64,000 nt of DNA from Arctopsyche grandis. Its lineage: Eukaryota; Arthropoda; Insecta; Trichoptera; Hydropsychidae. Numbering within the stretch: the first letter of the stretch is position 1; every line of letters begins with the position of its first letter. The stretch covers positions 14,984,001-15,048,000 of the forward strand of contig NC_135365.1 of the NCBI RefSeq assembly GCF_051622035.1, in the 5' to 3' direction. The translations under genes were made by a program, and so were the position numbers. The notes below the pieces were generated by a model. That model worked only from the letters and a program-made list of their open reading frames with translations. It made no database searches and was not told the origin of the DNA. Shown here one piece after another: positions 52,901-60,769 of this stretch.

Positions 52901-54596
52901 TACTCCTAATGATTGCATTCGAGTCTGTAAAAAAATATTAAATAAAAATTAGTTTCACAGATTGAATAATTCAAAAATATATACAATAAAAAACTATATC
53001 TAATAAAATAATATAAACAAACGCATACATATGTATGTATATTGTATGCAGATTAAAACATATGTAATATAGCAAGTTAACAGTGATTATATCGATGATA
53101 TTACATTTTATAACAAAAACACGTAAAAAACAGTTATTACCTTATGATAAGACAAAAATAATGATTTCCATAATTGGCAGCTCGCGGATAAAATTTAAAA
53201 TTAGCTTTTGAAGATGTATAATTATCATAAGAAATGTACAAAACTTGATTCAGTATGAATAATTCGACGAAATTAAAAGGTGTAATAGCGTCGAATGTAA
53301 TGATAATTTATATTATATGTAAACTACCATATGTACGAAAAAAATTATCAATTTTCGTTGCGAGTGTAGTAAAAACTCTTTCATATTTACACAATTGATA
53401 TTGTAATGAATTGGCGTTGACAATGTGTACTTTAGCATACCGTTAAAACTGGTATTATCAAATATTAATCCACAGCTTCTGTTTAAAACGTATATTATAA
53501 AACATATATGTGTGTATTATATATTCGAGTAGCATTGATTTCAATTCCTCATCGTTTCCATTGAATTTGAAATGTAAATAATCTACAAATTTAAAACAGA
53601 ATGCACTTAAATCACAATCAATTCCTCAAATATGATTTAATATAACCATTCCGTATACCTATTTATATCTAATCAAACGTAAACACAGCCAGTGTTAGGT
53701 TAGGTTTGTATATTTACTTGAAAATTTACTTTTTTTTTGGGCTATATTACAGCAATTGTCATTTATCATTCGATTGAATAACAATAACAATGAATGCATT
53801 TCACAATATATCAGTTTTATAAATGAAAACAATGTATGAGGTAACATGCTTATCTTGTTTGGGTGTTGTTTTTTTTTGGCAAGATACGATTCATTGACAA
53901 TTGAATATATTCAAATTCGATTCCAAGCTGAAAGTTTGTCATATTTGTGTAATGTTTTCGAAGATATGAAGAAGTTGTAGGTGATTAATATAAGTACTAC
54001 GATACCGAAATGAAGCACTTAGTCGACGTGTCTACTGAAAGATTCACACTACACTCGATTTAAAAGTGGCTTCATCAAAATTTTACTCCTTGAAAATGTG
54101 TAACATGAGTGGGGCGCGTTTCAAAATTGAAAAGCTTAGAACTTGGGGATAGATTGGGAAGAAAAGGAAAGATTCGGTGCAATGTCGGTTGATTGCGAGT
54201 GGAACATGTGTCAGTCGGGTTGGAAGATAAGCTGACGGCCGGCAGCGATAGAAAGGTCGGGGCGGGCGGGCGGGTGACGGAAGCAGAAGCAGACGAAGAC
54301 GAAGACGAAGACGAAGATGAGGCCGAGGAGTCGGAGACGTGTGCAGGGGAGGGGAGGGGAGGGGAGGGGAGGGTTTTTACGAAAGAGACTTTACGTAAGG
54401 TTCGGTGTCGTGGAGGTGGAGGTGGAGGTGGAATGGAGGTGGAGTGGAGTAGCAGCGCACAAATAATGCATAGACTGACCTTGACGGAGTCGAGTGGATA
54501 CATGATGCAGTGCTCCATGACTCCGGCGATGGCCCCGGCAGCCATGTGCGCGGACAGCCGCTGCGTCGGCAACGTCTCATACTCGTCCGCGTTCAT
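25969..54596 (-). CDS. mfrn: Mitoferrin, mitochondrial iron importer (SLC25A28/37 family)
   Basis: Five exons on the minus strand: 54480-54596, 52839-52924, 29048-29178, 28773-28829 and 25969-26708, summing to 1131 nt and 376 aa with TAA stop. All junctions are GT-AG and in phase. Six-helix mitochondrial carrier with three repeats, each with the P-x-D/E-x-x-K signature: PLDSVK (34-39), PTEVVK (128-133), PLDVCK (219-224). Residues matching the metal-contact sites proposed for yeast Mrs3 are present: His29, His122 and Met172 (in TMNIPF). The start [10 protein letters not shown] and the end [15 protein letters not shown] match the mitoferrin subfamily. Known role: carries Fe2+ across the inner mitochondrial membrane for haem and Fe-S synthesis. 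Intron 2 is 23.7 kb and hosts a second gene on the same strand. Confidence 0.95.
26709..28772. other. Mitoferrin intron 4
   Basis: Very AT-rich; the only recognised element is the SINE at 27905-28262. Confidence 0.6.
27905..28262 (+). repeat. tRNA-derived SINE, near full length
   Basis: The head has a B box GGTTCGAGTCCC, the middle holds GAATCGTTTCCTATCAGGG, and the 3' part has CCAGGAAGGCG and CCTGTTAGGC. It shows the complete head-core-tail order and is the best reference copy here together with 47590-47935. Confidence 0.8.
29545..29687 (+). mobile_element. Non-autonomous Helitron-like element
   Basis: 143 bp; A|TCTAATATATAATTTCG start and GAGCGAAGCTGGG...CACTAG|T end, the cleanest example of the family in this window. 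Confidence 0.8.
29925..30075. mobile_element. Short TIR MITE
   Basis: GTTACTGAGAGTTGGCGCG at the left and the reverse CGCGCCAACCTTTAGTAAC at the right, 151 bp in all. No coding frame. Confidence 0.55.
30590..30815 (+). repeat. tRNA-derived SINE copy
   Basis: Contains CTGCTGGTCAGGTTTGGATA, CCAAGTCGATCG and CAGAGTTTGCCAATTTAT of the family core. The head is decayed and there is no clear 3' tail. Confidence 0.7.
32233..32600 (+). pseudogene. LINE ORF2 C-terminal fragment
   Basis: The plus-strand frame from 32233 to 32526 ends with [20 protein letters not shown] and SDQIKEL, the zinc-knuckle-proximal tail seen at the end of RTE/CR1-like reverse transcriptases. There is no start and no polymerase domain, so this is a 5'-truncated dead copy. 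Confidence 0.65.
32663..33038 (-). mobile_element. Solo LTR B (gypsy-like)
   Basis: Reverse copy of the LTR family; ends TGTTGCGTAGG (plus strand) and TTCCCACGTTATA, flanked by the 4-bp duplication ATAC on both sides. 376 bp. Confidence 0.9.
33085..33420. repeat. Internally duplicated repeat, possible TIR element
   Basis: Two tandem related halves share the block ACCGGGCAACTCA(C/G)TGGTTGC and GTGATTTTATTGCT. The outer edges have ACACTGAG and its near reverse CTCAGTGT. Class unknown. Confidence 0.45.
33487..33710 (+). repeat. tRNA-derived SINE copy
   Basis: Head with GGGTTCGATCTC (B box), core GACTCCAAGTCGATCGTTTC, end TTGGCAAAACTCATC. Confidence 0.75.
33718..33919 (-). mobile_element. Non-autonomous Helitron-like element, reversed
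   Basis: Read on the minus strand it begins TTTAATATATAATTTCGAAA and ends CGAGCGAAGCCGG...CCACTAG, followed by T. It has the same core as 13214 (ACGATGATATCGAT region). Confidence 0.75.
33958..34174. mobile_element. TIR MITE, GC-rich ends
   Basis: GGATCCGGGCCACACCGAG at the left and CCGGTGTAGCCCGGATC at the right are inverted copies. The inside is richer in GC than its surroundings and holds repeated CGACTAAGT motifs. Confidence 0.6.
36735..38231 (-). CDS. babo: Intronless type I activin/TGF-beta receptor, baboon (ALK4/5) class
   Basis: A single uninterrupted frame of 498 aa, start at 38231 ([10 protein letters not shown]...), chosen because a signal peptide (1-20) follows it. The frame stays open 64 codons upstream. 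Cys-rich activin-receptor ectodomain 23-92 ending in CCQKDMCN; membrane helix about 113-136; GS box TTSGSGSG at 173-180; kinase about 195-490 with GKGRFGEV, Lys220, HRDLKSKN (326-333), DLG (346-348), APE (375-377) and C-terminus EDHIKM. The L45-loop region ADNKDNGTW is the ALK4/5/7 type, which in the family selects Smad2/3-class Smads. Codons are GC-rich, unlike the surroundings. Oddities: six extra residues (LSHHTS, 314-319) before the catalytic loop, and VTVK in place of VAVK. The gene sits in mitoferrin intron 2, same strand. Either a working retrocopy or a native intronless gene. Confidence 0.92.
   Translation of the reverse strand: MWTVKWLWAGIAGAAPLVSALRCHCNICPNEVCETDGYCFTSTTLERGETIYSYRCFDREHMFPVDNPILCHDTDARNATVRIRCCQKDMCNYGVKLPLQPTTEPSNFHFTPSILIPTVLALVVLTVLVTVAFLFWKRLPMPCRRRTPRPDDSCDITRPILGASNLKHMIDLTTSGSGSGLPLLVQRSIARQIQLLDIIGKGRFGEVWRGCWRGENVTVKIFSSREECSWFREAEIYQTVMLRHENILGFIAADNKDNGTWTQLWLVTEYHERGSLFDYLNVYTVDPHTLIKMSLSIATGLAHLHMEIVGTKGLSHHTSGKPAIAHRDLKSKNILVKSNLTCCIGDLGLAVRHDATLDTLDIPSTNRVGTKRYMAPEVLDETIDTKQFDPLKRSDVYSLGLVLWEIARRCSVGGIYDEYQLPYYDIVQPDPTLEEMRRVVCTEQRRPSISNRWHNNYVLQTISKVMKECWYHNPAARLTALRIKKTLSNIVAEDHIKM
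38232..38640 (-). promoter_or_regulatory. GC- and CpG-rich 5' region of the receptor gene
   Basis: About 400 bp upstream of the start codon stand out by high GC and many CpGs against AT-rich flanks, then composition drops sharply. This fits a 5' UTR/promoter. No TATA box or initiator was identified with certainty. Confidence 0.45.
39131..39685. mobile_element. Foldback/TIR element with nested MITE
   Basis: Left arm 39131-39205 (ATTCATAGATATACTTTATG, then AATAGGGCTGCCAGGCGTCC) is repeated in reverse at about 39610-39685. Within it TAGAGGTAGGACCGGAA (from 39264) and its exact reverse (to 39424) bound a smaller MITE. The TAGGGCTGCCAGG start resembles the hAT element at 46760. Confidence 0.6.
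39264..39424. mobile_element. Small MITE with perfect 17-bp TIRs
   Basis: TAGAGGTAGGACCGGAA ... TTCCGGTCCTACCTCTA. The inside is itself nearly palindromic around AAGGTTTGCCGAACCTT. Related internal sequence occurs at 39060-39127, 43297-43410 and 44968-45070. Confidence 0.65.
40335..40405 (-). repeat. LINE 3' tail fragment
   Basis: On the minus strand it reads GAATGGAAGCG...GGATGGCGAATGGC followed by GATGATGATGAT, matching the 3' end of the LINE at 7190-7640. Only the tail is left, i.e. a severely 5'-truncated insertion. Confidence 0.65.
41729..41769. repeat. Perfect hairpin, 17-bp stem
   Basis: CCCATTGATGTATAATA and its exact reverse complement are separated by 7 nt. No terminator function is meaningful here; it may be a foldback relic. 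Confidence 0.6.
44293..44562. mobile_element. TTAA-type MITE
   Basis: TTAAGGGCGAAAACACACAG at the left and CTGTGTGTTTTCGCCCTAA at the right are inverted copies. It starts at TTAA, and the right copy has lost one base. piggyBac-like by ends; no transposase. Confidence 0.6.
44561..44889. mobile_element. TIR MITE of the AAGGTCCGTTT family
   Basis: Left TAAGGTTCGT and right ACGGACCTTTA, with GTGCAGTGCTGGATAATAC inside the right end as in 14233-15967. It directly abuts the TTAA MITE. Confidence 0.5.
45166..45508 (+). mobile_element. Solo LTR C (gypsy-like)
   Basis: TGTAACGTGGGAA ... CTTATGCAACA, 343 bp, flanked by ATAT on both sides. Same family as 21153 and 32663, with small internal deletions. 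Confidence 0.9.
46433..46616 (+). mobile_element. Helitron-like element, second family
   Basis: Starts A|TCTTATATATAAAAATGAAA, ends AACGAGCGAAGCTGGGTAGC then CCAG|T. It shares the terminal GAGCGAAGC-GGG hairpin region with the other Helitrons but has a different 5' half. Confidence 0.6.
46760..47430 (+). mobile_element. hAT element, internally deleted
   Basis: 671 bp with TIRs TAGGGTTGCCAGATG and its reverse, flanked by a perfect 8-bp duplication CGCATGAC (46752-46759 and 47431-47438). Sub-ends carry repeated GGAGGAC/GTCCTCC motifs. It retains only the C-terminal part of the transposase. Confidence 0.92.
46840..47317 (+). pseudogene. hAT transposase C-terminal dimerisation domain
   Basis: Open frame of about 150 codons without a credible start. 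The block [20 protein letters not shown] and the following [18 protein letters not shown] are the hATC dimerisation signature. The catalytic RNase H-like core with its Asp residues is absent, so this copy cannot encode an active transposase. TAA at 47315. Confidence 0.85.
47590..47935 (-). repeat. tRNA-derived SINE, near full length
   Basis: On the minus strand: head with GGGTTCAAATCCCAC (B box), core CTCCAAGTCGATCGTTTCC, tail CCAGGAAGGCGC and CCTGTTAGGCC. Same order as 27905-28262. Confidence 0.8.
49551..49690. repeat. G15 run and two diverged tandem repeats
   Basis: Fifteen G in a row (49551-49565) followed by two copies of a roughly 65-bp unit, each starting with a G run then GAAAATGT. 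A homopolymer this long may be mis-called. Confidence 0.6.
52618..52815 (-). repeat. tRNA-derived SINE with best A box
   Basis: On the minus strand it starts with AGCATAGCTCAGTGGTTAGG (A box) and has GGGTTCGAGC (B box), then CTCCGAGTCGATCGTTTCC. The 3' tail is missing. It lies next to mitoferrin exon 2. Confidence 0.8.
54346..54373 (+). repeat. (GGGGA)n run, potential G-quadruplex
   Basis: Five GGGGA units plus GGG in mitoferrin intron 1, about 110 bp from the splice donor of exon 1. A (GAAGAC)n run (about 54286-54315) and GGAGGT repeats lie beside it. The G-rich strand is the template strand for mitoferrin. Confidence 0.6.
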
Positions 54597-54753
54597 AGCG
54601 ACTAGCGACTACACACGACAACGACCAGCCCGCGCGACACGCCGCGCCGCACTGACAGCACACACACACGGCACTCGGCTCTCGGCACACGGCGCACTTA
54701 TGCAACTTGGCTATAACGCTCACTTTCGCGTCCTTCCGATATTTATATTTTCA

Positions 54754-55028
54754 CTAGCTGAACCCGGCATGCGTTGCAATGCCACAATAACGCATGCAAT
54801 TCCCGTTTCTGTTCCCATTCCCATTTGTCGGAAAATGCAGGCAGCGAACACATTTGAAATTATAGCGAATGACACTCATTCCCGTTTTTCCCGTTTCCGT
54901 TCCCATTTCTTCCCGAACTTTTTTTCACAGTAATCTTCCCGGACATGCATACAACAAATCCTGAAAGTTTCATCGTAATCGGCCGAGTGGTTTAGGAGGC
55001 TATTCGAGACACACACACACAGACATTA

Positions 55029-55101
<73 letters not shown>
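54754..55101 (-). mobile_element. Helitron-like element with TA microsatellite
   Basis: Its plus-strand left edge CTAGCTGAACCCGGCATGCG is the reverse of a Helitron 3' end (hairpin, then CTAG). The right part reads, reversed, TATA-repeat, ATTAATGTCTGTGTGTG, TCTCGAATAGCC. The TA run spans about 55030-55100. The 5' boundary is blurred by the TA run. Confidence 0.6.
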
Positions 55102-55103
<2 letters not shown>

Positions 55104-55488
55104 GTTTTAGTGTGACGGGTGATCACGTGTGACCGATCTAGAGCGACCGGTTCACATTTGACTAGTAATCGCCGAACCGTATTTTCTATACATGATAAAT
55201 TTTTAATAAGTAATACCCATTTTATTCAAACTTTCTGTTAACATATTGTGGCGATATTGCAACAGTTATATAATGGCTTATCATTTTACATATTAGTACA
55301 AATACAAAGATATTGGCAGGTCCCATATTACTTCTTTTCTGCCTTTCAAATAAACTTATCGTGTATTAAACCACTAAATAAACCCACAATGAGAAATATA
55401 AACACTTTCGCTTAGTGTTAATTATGTTGAAGTGTAACGCGATGAAAACATTTTCATTTAGAGGTAAAACTTATATCATAGAAGGGTA

Positions 55489-55648
55489 TGGGGGATGAAC
55501 GAATGAGACGACTGGCATGTTAATGCACGTGTTTATTATATGACAGCTGAAGACAGAGTGAGTAGTGGCTCTCCGAACCCAGCCGGGTTGGTCCCCACTC
55601 GCAAGAAGGCAACCAAACTCGACCATGTCGTATAAGCGAGCCGCCACA
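55489..55648 (-). mobile_element. Short solo LTR (160 bp)
   Basis: On the minus strand it begins TGTGGCGGCTCGC and ends in CCCCCA, with AATAAACACGTG near the end. Both flanks carry AGGGTA. A diverged relative of its 5' half lies at about 61774-61879. It sits 250 bp upstream of the HtrA2 start. Confidence 0.65.
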
Positions 55649-55898
55649 AGGGTAAAGGTGGGAATCATAAAATTTATAGGAATCCGTTTTGGAGTAAATA
55701 CCCATCAACTTGAATCTGCCATAATAAAGTTGTGATATTAGTTTCGTATTATCGTAATTAGCTTACTTGATATTATTGAGTATGCGAAAATAGATCACAC
55801 GCCTTTTCAAGTAACTATGAAGTGACAGTTGTTGATGCTATTGGTAGTTGTGGAGATCGGATTGGCGGGTGAGACAACCTCTAACGACAGCAGCTGTC

Positions 55899-57616
55899 AT
55901 GTCTGTAGTGACGTTGAGAAGAGTGGCCCGAGTTGGATTGAGAACTGTATCTCAACGAGCAGCCAGTGGAGGCCATGCGGGACCATCGGAATGGAAGATG
56001 ACAGCTGGAGCGGCCGTTGTGGGAGCTGCGGCTTTAGGTACTGCAGTTTACAATTTATGGGGATTGCAATGGTCTGTTGGCCCCTCCGTGCAGGCCGCTG
56101 TCCCCACAGGAAGCACTTCTTTGGAAGGACGTCGTAAAATGTTCAACTTCATCGCTGACGTGGTCGACCAGTCTGCAGCCTCTGTAGTCTATATTGAAAT
56201 TAAAGATAACCGCCGCATTGACTATTATTCCGGCCAACCTACCACCGTCTCCAATGGTTCCGGTTTCATCGTCAACGAAGACGGCCTCATACTGACCAAT
56301 GCACACGTAGTCGTCAGTACACCCAAAAGTACCGTCCTTGTTAGACTTCAGGTATATTAAACTTGCAACATGATAAATGATTTAAAATTTATATTTTCCT
56401 CTCTGAAGGCTGCCAAATGGTTATTTAATTTGATGCGAGCTTGTTATATTGTACTTTTCAGGATGGTAGTATGTATACTGCAAAAGTGGAAGATGTAGAT
56501 TTAGTATCAGATTTAGCGACTATAAGAATACCAGTGAAAGGTCTGCCTGTGATGAAATTGGGACAATCAGCTGATCTACGACCGGGAGAATGGGTAAAAA
56601 TTTGTAACAAACTGTTTTTGTCTTATATTTTTATTATTGTTGCAAATACTTGCATTGTGGTTTTACGATTACTAAAAATTGTATAATCGTTTTTGTTAAG
56701 GTTGTAGCTTTAGGAAGTCCTTTAGCTTTGAATAATACCGTAACAGCCGGTGTTGTTAGTTCAACGCAAAGGGCACCCGAAGAATTGGGTCTACAAGGTA
56801 TTGAAATTTGATTTATATTTTTTTAATCATATTCTTTGGCAACATATTTTGATCAAATCATTTTTTTTACAGGAAGAGATATGTCATATATTCAGACGGA
56901 TGCTGCTATTACTTTTGGCAATTCTGGAGGTCCTTTAGTAAATTTGGATGGTGAAGCTATTGGGATTAATAGTATGAAAGTTACTTCAGGAATATCTTTT
57001 GCCATACCCATAGATTATGCAAAACAATTTCTTTCAAGGCGTATGTATTTTATATTTCGATCTTTTAGTTGAATTCTCAATAATGGTCTCGGTGTTTATT
57101 GTTTTTATCTACATTTTAGGTTTAGGAAAACCAACTACTCTTGGTAGGAAATATTTGGGTATTACAATGCTATCTCTTACTCCAAATATATTAAAAACTT
57201 TAAAACAAAAAAATCCCAAGGTTTGATTTTAATTTTAAAATATTTTTTTATTAATATGTAAATATAAGATTTGAATTTGTCACTTGTGATATTTTATAGT
57301 TATCTACTGAAGTTAGCCATGGTGTTTTGGTGTGGAAAGTTATCATTGGATCTCCTGCTCATGGGCAAGTTTTATTTAATGTATTTTTTACATGTAATGT
57401 AATATTAAAATTTAATAACAACATATTTCTTTTTTTTTTGACAGATCTGGTGTTTATCCCGGTGATATTATCACTCATGTTGATGGTGAACCTGTAAAAG
57501 GAGCAAACGATATATACAAAACATTAGAAGGCGATTCTAAATTTTTAACGATGAACATCTTGCGAGATAACCGATTCATTGAAATCAAAATAAAACCTGA
57601 CGATCAATCCTATTAA
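55899..57616 (+). CDS. HtrA2: HtrA2/Omi mitochondrial serine protease
   Basis: Seven exons: 55899-56351, 56462-56593, 56701-56797, 56873-57040, 57120-57220, 57300-57364, 57445-57616; 1188 nt, 395 aa, TAA stop. The start is the first in-frame ATG and is followed by an Arg-rich mitochondrial targeting stretch (1-25) and one membrane segment (about 36-54). AVPT at 67-70 would form the new N-terminus after processing and resembles the IAP-binding motif. Trypsin-like domain with triad His136 (TNAHVV), Asp168 (SDLATI) and Ser245 (GNSGGPL). PDZ domain about 290-390 ([14 protein letters not shown]). Known role: intermembrane-space quality-control protease, released in apoptosis to antagonise IAPs. 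All introns are GT-AG except intron 6, which must be GC-AG to keep frame. Confidence 0.95.
57365..57370 (+). other. Non-canonical GC splice donor of HtrA2 intron 6
   Basis: CATGG|GCAAGT. Joining to the acceptor TTGACAG at 57444 gives H-G-S-G-V-Y-P-G, the conserved PDZ loop. The nearest GT (in CAA|GTTTTA) would shift frame. GCAAGT is the usual form of GC donors. Confidence 0.85.
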
Positions 57617-57860
57617 AATTTTCTTAGTACTGCTGTATTATAGTTATAAATATAGTTTGTTTTACAAATGTTTTATTTAGATTATTGCATATACATACAG
57701 ATTTTAGTGTTTAGTGTTTAGTGTTTATTGATTGAATTGAATCCACACACTGTTACGCTTATAAATTTTTTTTGAAAACCATTATTTCAAATGTGTATAA
57801 TTTTTAAACTATATAAAAGTACGGTCAGAAGGTGCTATAAAAATAATACATAATTATAAA

Positions 57861-57866
57861 AATAAA
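57861..57866 (+). promoter_or_regulatory. Candidate poly(A) signal of HtrA2
   Basis: AATAAA 245 bp after the stop codon. Others follow downstream. Confidence 0.4.
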
Positions 57867-58500
57867 ACAGTTGATTTTCCCTTGAGTGAAGTATAGCTTT
57901 GAATTTGTGGGGTTTATATTTAATATGATTTTTGACAGTTATGGAGTTGTGCTTTTCCTTTTGTAGAAGTGTCGTTAAATTATAGTGTATAATTTGTTAT
58001 TAATAATTTGCTAGATCTGTTTTCTAAATTTACTTATGTTAATTGTTGAATAAAATTCAGCACTATATACATGTATGTTTACATATATTGCTAAATTTTT
58101 ACGAATTATTTAAATTATTACCAAATAAATATTGGTATGTGCATGTTATTTTTTACAAATTAATGGAAAAAATTCGCCACTTCTGTTATTACTATTGATA
58201 ATATGAAATATTTTTCTGACTGAATTAACATTTGTTATAAAATGTTGCTGTATGCTGTTTAGGTGAAAATAATTTAATATTATTCATTTGGTTGTTGATT
58301 AAATAAATACTTATTTTTAATTGAAAATTTTGTTTAATTGATATACCATAATTAAGTGACAACCTAATGGATGCTTAGTTATAAACAGGGACCCAAACAG
58401 AAAACCGGAATAACCGCTATTTTTGCCGGAGCGAAAACCGAATCCGAACAAATATTTTTTTCCGGTTTGGTAAAATTAATATATAGTATATACTTTTGGA

Positions 58501-58815
58501 ATGATAGAATTAATGGACAAACATACAGGAATGTATATTAAAAATATGTTTTTGAAACTTTTAGATAAATATAATATCGATATCAAACAAATCTACTCTG
58601 TTACAACCGATAACGGAGCTAATATGATCCAATTTGTCAACTTGTTAGAAACCGAAGTACACGAAGAAAACCAGAATATTAATTATGAAAGGGACTGGAG
58701 CAAATATGCTACCTTCTATAGAGAGCTGTTCTTTTCCTCATCTCATCGGAATAAAATGTGTGGCACATACTTTATAATTAGCAATTTAAAGATTCTATTA
58801 ACGATACCGATTTAA
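58501..58815 (+). pseudogene. hAT transposase fragment
   Basis: A frame with IYSVTTDNGANMIQFVNLLE, the T-D-N-G-A-N-M motif around a catalytic Asp of hAT transposases. It is flanked by stops, with no N-terminal BED finger and no C-terminal hATC domain in frame. Confidence 0.75.
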
Positions 58816-59282
58816 ATACAATTATATGTGAAGCTCGCGAGTTGTCAATGGACTCATTATATATAATATATATAGCATAGATATCAATGAACACATTATA
58901 AATTGACTATCAAAAGTGCGCGATTCAAACATCTGTGAACGGAGTAAGCAAGAGTAAATACACTCATACCTAACTAATTAACTTCTAGAATAAAACAACC
59001 TACTAGATTCTTTTAAATTGTTGTCGCACTTTTATTCCTAAAAACAGGGCCCGATGAAAAGTTGGTAAGCCTAGAGAAAGTCAATTAAGTATGAATAAAA
59101 AAAAAGTATTTTGTCTGCATTTTAGCAGCATCAGAATCTGCCCTCTATTGTGCAGTGCACCAGCGACAAGCTGCACATGCTAGGAAATATTCTCCTTTGA
59201 CATTTTAAATATGTATATGATCACACTAAGTTAAAGCGAAAAGCTGTATAAAGAGAGGTATAGACGGTGTGGGTGTATTTTC

Positions 59283-59995
59283 CAGAGATCTGAAGCAACC
59301 ACATTTTGGAATTGCTCCACTCCAGCTCCGCTCCAACACCTAAATACATACTTGCTCCAATTCCGCTCCGTGCTCCGAATAGTTTTAATAGGAATCATAA
59401 TATTTATTATTTTTATTTATTTAATTTATATACATATGATAAAAAAACATATTTATAGACAATTTATTTATTATTAAAATATTTAATATATGTCATGAAA
59501 ATACATACATATGTACATAGATACATATTAAATACAAATAGTATAACTATACTACACGGTGCGCACATGGTTGTCCCAAACTCCCACAGTAACAAGAATA
59601 GAGAAAATAATCAAGAATATAATTTGATCATGATGGAAAAATAAAAATGAAAGCTCCCTCATTCATTTGTACAAAACAACAATAAGTAAAAAAATTATAT
59701 AAAACAAAATATTTAATTGTAAAAATACTTACATATTAAATACAAATAATATAACCAAACTACATGATGCGCCACATCTCAAATGATTCCAGGATAATAA
59801 ACCATCAAATATTGAATTTATCATAAATTGCAAAATAAATTTAAAATTCTGAAAGAAATTCTAATACATAAAAACAAAATATCGGAGCAGTGGAGCACTG
59901 TACATTTTCGTGCTCCGGCTCCGCTCCTGCTCCGCGCAAAAACTCGTTGCTCCACTGCTCCACGCTCCTGCTCCACGCTCCGCTCCAGATTTCTG
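59283..59995. mobile_element. Nested non-autonomous hAT-type element
   Basis: 713 bp inside the hAT element at 58386. Ends CAGAGATCTGAAGC and GCTCCAGATTTCTG are inverted; flanks GTATTTTC and GTATTTAC agree at 7 of 8. Sub-ends carry many GCTCCGCTCC/GGAGC repeats. No transposase frame. Confidence 0.75.
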
Positions 59996-60596
59996 GTATT
60001 TACATTAACTTGCAAATATTTAAATACAAGAGAACCGAAAACCGGAACTGAACCGATATTTTTTTTTTTTTTACCGAACCGGAACGAAAAAAATTACGGT
60101 TCGGGTCCCTGGTTATAAATAACCTAAAAAAATCAGCGTCCACTACAATTTATTTCCAGCATCCACAATAGATGGCAGATATTGATATAATTATTTTTCA
60201 TTCATATAAATCAGTCAAACGCATAATTTTTTTATTATTATATGTAAATACATATATGTAATTACAGTCAAACTGTATTTTCAGTTGTAATATTTTCCAA
60301 CTGGCGTTTTAGGTCATTCATATTCGAATACAATTTAACTACTAAATAATATCTCTACAAGCGCACATACACTTTCAACAATGTGCGCCAGTTATAATAA
60401 AACAGTTGAGTTTTGACAACTCTGTTGTTTATACGAATGCTTTAGAATTTAATATTACATACGTTAATATTTGCTAGATATTACGAATAACGGTAACGAT
60501 AGCTCTAAAAATGTGTTAAAAAAAATTGACTTCCCAATTCAATATATGTAGTAGTCGAGTGACATTTTCACGAAAACCTAACCTCTGCATCTTAAT

Positions 60597-60727
60597 TATA
60601 GTTGAACTGGATTTTCATTTGTAATATATTTTGACAAGTTGGAATGTAATTCGTCATATGAATAGAGTTACGTAGGTTAGGTAACTAGTCAAAATATATT
60701 ACAATTAAAAATATACTTCAACTATAA
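60597..60727. mobile_element. Short TIR MITE
   Basis: ATAGTTGAA...TTGTAATATATTTTGAC at the left and its reverse GTCAAAATATATTACAA...TTCAACTAT at the right. Further similar ends at about 60266 and 61138-61172 suggest several overlapping or nested copies. Confidence 0.55.
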
Positions 60728-60769
60728 CGGTGGTTGGTACCAAGTTACATAGATGGAATGTATTATAAC

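Larger units (their letters stand above)
54597..55898. promoter_or_regulatory. Shared upstream region of mitoferrin and HtrA2
   Basis: The two start codons face away from each other 1302 bp apart. The first 120 bp beyond the mitoferrin start are GC-rich with many CpGs, as promoter sequence would be. The middle is filled by a Helitron-like element and a solo LTR, so the two core promoters are probably separate today. No factor sites are claimed. Confidence 0.5.
58386..60111 (+). mobile_element. hAT element with transposase remnant
   Basis: 1726 bp; TIRs CAGGGACCC(A/G)AAC and reverse, sub-ends rich in CCGGAA/TTCCGG, perfect 8-bp duplication GTTATAAA at 58378-58385 and 60112-60119. It contains a transposase fragment and a second hAT-type element. 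Confidence 0.92.

Noticed and set aside
54193..54933. 246-codon plus-strand frame rich in Glu, Asp and Gly
   Set aside because: It runs through purine repeats and antisense across mitoferrin exon 1; composition explains it.
54980..54998. tRNA-like GGCCGAGTGGTTTAGGAGGC
   Set aside because: There is no B box or cloverleaf; it is internal to a Helitron-like element.
55829..56137. Separate 102-codon gene upstream of HtrA2
   Set aside because: It is an out-of-frame reading of HtrA2 exon 1; kept only as a possible upstream ORF.
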